A DNA stretch of 25,125 bases from Bacteroidales bacterium UBA4345 (lineage in GTDB: Bacteria > Bacteroidota > Bacteroidia > Bacteroidales > Paludibacteraceae). The stretch's first letter is position 1; each line of letters opens with the position of its first letter. Shown piece after piece: positions 22,015 to 25,125 of this stretch. The DNA lies in assembly GCA_002396385.1 (NCBI GenBank), contig DGTD01000046.1:1-25125 (forward strand), read 5' to 3'. The position numbers and the translations under genes are program-made. The notes under the pieces are model-generated. The model made no database searches, was not told the DNA's origin, and was given only the letters and a program-made list of their open reading frames with translations.

Positions 22015-22935
22015 ATGACATTTAAAATCAGCAAAGAGTTCTCAATTGGAATAATGGTGATGGTGACTATAGCCATCTTATTCTTTGGATTTAACTATTT
22101 GAAAGGTATCAACCTGTTCAACCCGACCAACTACTATTACGCAAAGTACAAGGACATTCAAGGCCTGGTACAGTCGTGCGAAGTCACCTCACATGGTCAT
22201 AAAGTGGGTTTGGTTAAAGAAATCATCTACGACTACGACAACCCAGACGCCGATGTACTGGTAGTTCTGCAAGTAGACAACGAGTTGAAGATTCCAAAGG
22301 GCTCGCGCGCATTGCTCCAGCTCTCTCTAATGGGAACTCCAAGCATTGTGCTAGACATGCACGCCACAAACGGCATGAAGGACCTGTACCAAAAGGGTGA
22401 CACTTTACCAACTGCCACTCCTGCAGGTATGCTCGATGCCATCACAGAAGGCGTAATGCCAAAAATTGAGCAGGTCATCCCTCATCTCGACCAACTGCTG
22501 GTCAACTTGAACACGGTTGTGTCAGATCCGAACATCGGCAAGTCGCTTGCCAACATCAACAAGATGTCCTCTGAATTGGCGGCAACATCTACCCAGTTGA
22601 AAAAACTGGTAGGGAACGACCTGCCCCCTATTCTTGCCGACGCGAAAAACATAACCGGCAATTTCACGAAAGTTAGTGAAAACCTGAGCGGAGTTGACTT
22701 CAAGGCAACGATGGGCAAAGTGGACAACACAATGACAGACTTGAACACAACCGTCGACAAAATCAACAACGGGAAAGGCTCTATCGGACTACTGCTGAAC
22801 GATCCTAGGCTTTACAACGACCTAGACAACACAGTAAACAGCGCCGACAAACTTCTCAACGACTTGAGGGAAAATCCAAAACGATATGTCAACATTACCG
22901 TTTTCGGAAGAAAAGAGAAGTCTGAAAAGAAATAA
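22015..22935 (+). CDS. MCE/MlaD family lipid-transport protein
   Basis: A 306-aa single-pass inner-membrane protein with a periplasmic MCE domain, expected to form a hexameric ring passing phospholipids between membranes. The membrane helix is at 10-27 (F-S-I-G-I-M-V-M-V-T-I-A-I-L-F-F-G-F). The MCE domain spans about 38-115, with Y-x-D-I-Q-G-L-V, G-x-K-V-G-L-V and the L-L-Q-L-S-L-M-G-T-P-S-I-V strand. The C-terminal 190 residues are a long amphipathic helical region, as in MCE proteins that extend across the periplasm. The permease and ATPase partners are not in this window. It is probably co-transcribed with the amidase, 22 bases upstream. Confidence 0.9.
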   Translation: MTFKISKEFSIGIMVMVTIAILFFGFNYLKGINLFNPTNYYYAKYKDIQGLVQSCEVTSHGHKVGLVKEIIYDYDNPDADVLVVLQVDNELKIPKGSRALLQLSLMGTPSIVLDMHATNGMKDLYQKGDTLPTATPAGMLDAITEGVMPKIEQVIPHLDQLLVNLNTVVSDPNIGKSLANINKMSSELAATSTQLKKLVGNDLPPILADAKNITGNFTKVSENLSGVDFKATMGKVDNTMTDLNTTVDKINNGKGSIGLLLNDPRLYNDLDNTVNSADKLLNDLRENPKRYVNITVFGRKEKSEKK

Positions 22936-22957
22936 TACAACTAAAACAATAATAAAG

Positions 22958-22989
22958 AATCCCTGCAGCCTCCGCTACAGGGATTTTTT
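22958..22989 (+). terminator. Terminator-like hairpin directly before miaA
   Basis: AATCCCTGCAG (22958-22968) pairs with CTACAGGGATT (22975-22985), with one wobble and a 6-base loop, followed by T's to 22989. It lies 23 bases after the MCE stop and only 8 bases before the miaA ATG at 22998. Confidence 0.8.
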
Positions 22990-22997
22990 AAATACGC

Positions 22998-23894
22998 ATG
23001 AAAAAGAAACTCGTCATAGTACTCGGTCCGACAGGAGTTGGGAAAACCGAGCTCACCCTACAATTGGCAGAACGCCTCAACACAGAAATCATATCGTGCG
23101 ATTCAAGGCAGATGTTCAAGGAGATGAGCATAGGTACAGCACGCCCCACAGAAGCACAAACCAAACGCGTAAAACACCATTTTGTAGGCAATCTGTCGAT
23201 ACACGACTATTACAGTTGCGGAAGGTTTGAAGTGGAAGTGCTCGCCCTTTTGCAACAATTGTTCAAAGACAAAGACACCGTTATTATGACAGGGGGCTCG
23301 ATGCTCTACATAGATGCGATATGCAAAGGAATTGACGACCGGCCGGAAGTAAACCAAGAATTAAGAGAAAGTTTATGGGCACGGTACCATAAGGAAGGCA
23401 TAGACGGAATAAGAGAAGAGTTACAGAAATTAGACCCCGACTATGCCGCCCAAATGGACCCACACAACTACAAACGCATCATCCACGCGCTGGAGATCTG
23501 CCTCAGCACAGGCCAACCCTACTCTACCCTGCGCCAAGAAACGAAAAAGGAACGCGACTTCGAGATTGTTAAAATCGGACTAAATCTGCCCCGCGAGGAA
23601 CTTTACGAGCGTATTAACAAACGAGTAGACCAGATGATGGCAGATGGCCTGCTAGAAGAGGCTAAAAGCCTTTACCCACAGCGAGAACTAAATTCGCTAA
23701 ACACTGTTGGCTATAAAGAACTGTTTAACTATTTCGACGGCAGTTGGGACTTAGACTATGCAGTGAATATGATAAAGCAAGACAGCCGCCGGTATGCGAA
23801 GAAACAGATGACATGGTTCCGACGCGATGAGGAAATACACTGGATTTCGCCATCGGATATAGAAGAAGCGATAAAGATAATAGAAGAGCAATAA
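22998..23894 (+). CDS. miaA: tRNA dimethylallyltransferase
   Basis: A 298-aa enzyme transferring a dimethylallyl group to A37 of tRNAs reading UNN codons. The P-loop G-P-T-G-V-G-K-T is at 10-17. The substrate and tRNA motifs D-S-R-Q-M-F-K-E-M-S-I-G-T-A-R-P-T (35-51), T-G-G-S-M-L-Y and the C-terminal R-R-Y-A-K-K-Q-M-T-W-F-R-R are all present. The length is normal. The ATG starts 8 bases after a hairpin with a U-tract, so no ribosome-binding site is visible outside the hairpin's T-run; expression must come from read-through or a promoter inside the MCE gene. A strong terminator follows. Confidence 0.95.
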   Translation: MKKKLVIVLGPTGVGKTELTLQLAERLNTEIISCDSRQMFKEMSIGTARPTEAQTKRVKHHFVGNLSIHDYYSCGRFEVEVLALLQQLFKDKDTVIMTGGSMLYIDAICKGIDDRPEVNQELRESLWARYHKEGIDGIREELQKLDPDYAAQMDPHNYKRIIHALEICLSTGQPYSTLRQETKKERDFEIVKIGLNLPREELYERINKRVDQMMADGLLEEAKSLYPQRELNSLNTVGYKELFNYFDGSWDLDYAVNMIKQDSRRYAKKQMTWFRRDEEIHWISPSDIEEAIKIIEEQ

Positions 23895-23906
23895 AGGGCT
23901 CAAAAA

Positions 23907-23944
23907 AAAGAGAGGATGCGTCGGCCTAGACGCATCCTCTCTTT
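23907..23944. terminator. Bidirectional terminator after miaA
   Basis: A 16-bp perfect stem, AAAGAGAGGATGCGTC (23907-23922) with GACGCATCCTCTCTTT (23929-23944), and a 6-base loop. It lies between the convergent ends of miaA and the outer-membrane protein gene and can serve both. Confidence 0.92.
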
Positions 23945-23960
23945 ATATATGGTTGATTTT

Positions 23961-24935
23961 TTAGAACACAAAGAACAACTTGGCAAAAAACGAGTCAAAA
24001 GCCACCGAGTCGTAATAGTGGTCGTTATATCGGAAATTTTGCTCATCATCTTCAAAAGTAGAAGCCCGGTAGCCAATAGCCGCACCTAACGATAATTTAG
24101 GAGTGAAACGGTGGTTTATACCCACATATGGCTCGGCATAATAACCAGTACGATCATAAGGTTCAACCATAGAAGTCAGGCCTACCCGCAAACCGAATAA
24201 TGGAGCCGTCCTGCTATAGCGCAGGCAGTGTATGTTCAAGTCAACGAACTCAGACAGCGCCAGCCAGTCGAACTTGTCAAGCGTCATGACATCGAAACCG
24301 ACCCCCAAATAAACAATCGGATTAAACTGGTAACCGACAGAAATAGAACCTTCCAGGCCAGGGTTCACAGAGTGTGAGCTATCGCTGTACGATTTCGAGT
24401 CATCGTAATGCCTTCTTTTGAAAGAATAACCGTAGAAATATTCGGTACCACCAAAAAGAGGAGCCACGTCTAATTTGAAACGTAACCCTTTGACATCATC
24501 AGCGAACCTATAGTTCTCGTATTCATCGTTGCTCACCGCATTATCAGGTTCCACCGGCGTCCTATCGACAACAACCACCTTTACAGGAGGCGGAGGAGGC
24601 GGTAACAAGGAATCGCGTTTTGGAGGAAACACCAAGCCAGAAGTGTCGGGCGCACTATTAGCAGCGATAGTTGCAGAATCGCTAGACAAAGTAGTGCCAT
24701 CGAAGAACGTTTCAACACGTCCGTTTTGGTAGGTAATAGCCGCTATTTTATCTTTAGGAAGGACATATGTAGGACCGTTTTCCTCAGCAGCCAACTTATA
24801 TTTAACGACAAAGACGCCAATTTCAGTCACATTAGCCTCATACTTTTTAGCATCGCGTGTAATAATAACATCTTGTGCAAAAGAGTTTGCGGCAAAAGCC
24901 AACAACCCTATAGAAAGCAAAGAAATTTTATTCAT
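23961..24935 (-). CDS. Outer-membrane beta-barrel protein with proline linker
   Basis: A 324-aa exported protein. The signal peptide is MNKISLLSIGLLAFAANSFA, then Q-D. Residues 21-80 form a small beta domain (D-V-I-I-T-R-D-A-K-K-Y-E-A-N-V-T-E-I-G-V, ending I-T-Y-Q-N-G-R-V-E) that I have seen at the front of many Bacteroidetes surface proteins. A linker with P-P-P-P-P-P-P follows at about 111-117. The last 180 residues alternate Gly, aromatic and hydrophobic residues and end in phenylalanine (L-F-F-V-F), as expected for a porin-like barrel. The function beyond outer-membrane location is unknown. A -7 box lies 28 bases upstream of the start. Confidence 0.8.
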   Translation of the reverse strand: MNKISLLSIGLLAFAANSFAQDVIITRDAKKYEANVTEIGVFVVKYKLAAEENGPTYVLPKDKIAAITYQNGRVETFFDGTTLSSDSATIAANSAPDTSGLVFPPKRDSLLPPPPPPVKVVVVDRTPVEPDNAVSNDEYENYRFADDVKGLRFKLDVAPLFGGTEYFYGYSFKRRHYDDSKSYSDSSHSVNPGLEGSISVGYQFNPIVYLGVGFDVMTLDKFDWLALSEFVDLNIHCLRYSRTAPLFGLRVGLTSMVEPYDRTGYYAEPYVGINHRFTPKLSLGAAIGYRASTFEDDEQNFRYNDHYYDSVAFDSFFAKLFFVF

Positions 24936-24962
24936 ATAGAAAATGATTAAACACTAACACGG

Positions 24963-24970
24963 CAAATTTA
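24963..24970 (-). promoter_or_regulatory. -7 box for the outer-membrane protein gene
   Basis: On the minus strand it reads TAAATTTG, a perfect TAnnTTTG, 28 bases upstream of the ATG at 24935. The -33 box is not clear. Confidence 0.5.
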
Positions 24971-25017
24971 GCAAAATTTTAGGACGTTATACCGATAAAG
25001 TCAAAAAAACAAAAGAA

Positions 25018-25052
25018 AAGTCCCCGACTATCGAGAAGATAATCGGGGACTT
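25018..25052 (-). terminator. rRNA operon terminator
   Basis: AAGTCCCCGACTATC (25018-25032) pairs with GATAATCGGGGACTT (25038-25052) with one internal mismatch. On the minus strand it is followed by a U-rich stretch. It lies immediately after the 5S rRNA gene. Confidence 0.88.
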
Positions 25053-25056
25053 GAAA

Positions 25057-25125
25057 ATGGCGGCTGCCTACTCTACCACAGTGCGCAGTACCATCGGCGA
25101 TGGCGGGCTTAACTTCTCTGTTCGG
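25057..25125 (-). rRNA. rrf: 5S ribosomal RNA, 3' part (cut by window edge)
   Basis: Read on the minus strand, the sequence carries the conserved CCGAACAGAGAAGTTAAGCC core, followed by GATGGTACTGC and GTGGTAGAGTAGG, ending in GGCAGCCGCC. The 5' half lies beyond the window. The exact 3' end is uncertain by a few bases. The terminator at 25018-25052 follows, so this is the end of an rRNA operon. Confidence 0.93.

Overview
The window looks like a piece of a Bacteroidales chromosome (Bacteroides/Prevotella-like; the genus cannot be fixed from the sequence). The evidence is a eukaryotic-type (GT3) glycogen synthase next to a GT35 alpha-glucan phosphorylase, a Bacteroidetes-type LptD, Bacteroidetes -7 boxes of the TAnnTTTG type in front of several genes, and mostly absent Shine-Dalgarno sequences. 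No CRISPR array and no intact insertion sequence or integrase were seen.

Region 1 (about 1-6800) is an accessory, partly decayed island read almost entirely on the minus strand. It holds a DUF4160/DUF2442 pair, an autoinhibited Fic AMP-transferase-type protein with its own DNA-binding head, a truncated and frameshifted DUF4143 ATPase remnant (plus strand), an HNH endonuclease fused to a charged coiled coil, and a small cluster made of an 84-aa acidic protein, a phospholipase-D-fold protein and a coupled 56-aa ORF. Between them lie unusual intergenic repeats. The most striking is a two-hairpin element present twice, 2.9 kb apart, at 94/105 identity by hand count. One copy sits upstream of the Fic promoter; the other sits where a second Fic start appears to have decayed. 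The island ends at about 6.6-6.8 kb with the C-terminal stump of another gene held between two terminators.

Region 2 (6861-8801) is a large secreted DUF3472-type protein, followed by a 448-bp AT-rich intergenic region.

Region 3 (9250-12024) is a plus-strand envelope and housekeeping run: cardiolipin synthase, a SufT/MIP18-type Fe-S assembly protein, LpxH-type UDP-2,3-diacylglucosamine hydrolase, then tRNA-Arg(CCT) and a strong bidirectional terminator.

Region 4 (12082-20692, minus) contains an unknown secreted protein and a storage-polysaccharide block reading lptD, ridA, glycogen synthase, glycogen phosphorylase. The glycogen synthase carries a 66-70-residue lysine/alanine-rich tail resembling histone H1.

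Region 5 (20910-23894, plus) is divergent from lptD: a cell-wall amidase, an MCE/MlaD lipid-transport protein and miaA. A terminator-like hairpin lies directly in front of the miaA start codon.

Region 6 (23961-end, minus) is an outer-membrane barrel protein, an rRNA-operon terminator and the 3' end of a 5S rRNA gene cut by the window edge.

The core half is largely envelope biogenesis (LPS, phospholipid, peptidoglycan, lipid transport) plus glycogen metabolism. The first 6.8 kb is where an undescribed system is most likely, the best candidates being the hairpin element and the acidic protein/PLD/56-aa cluster.
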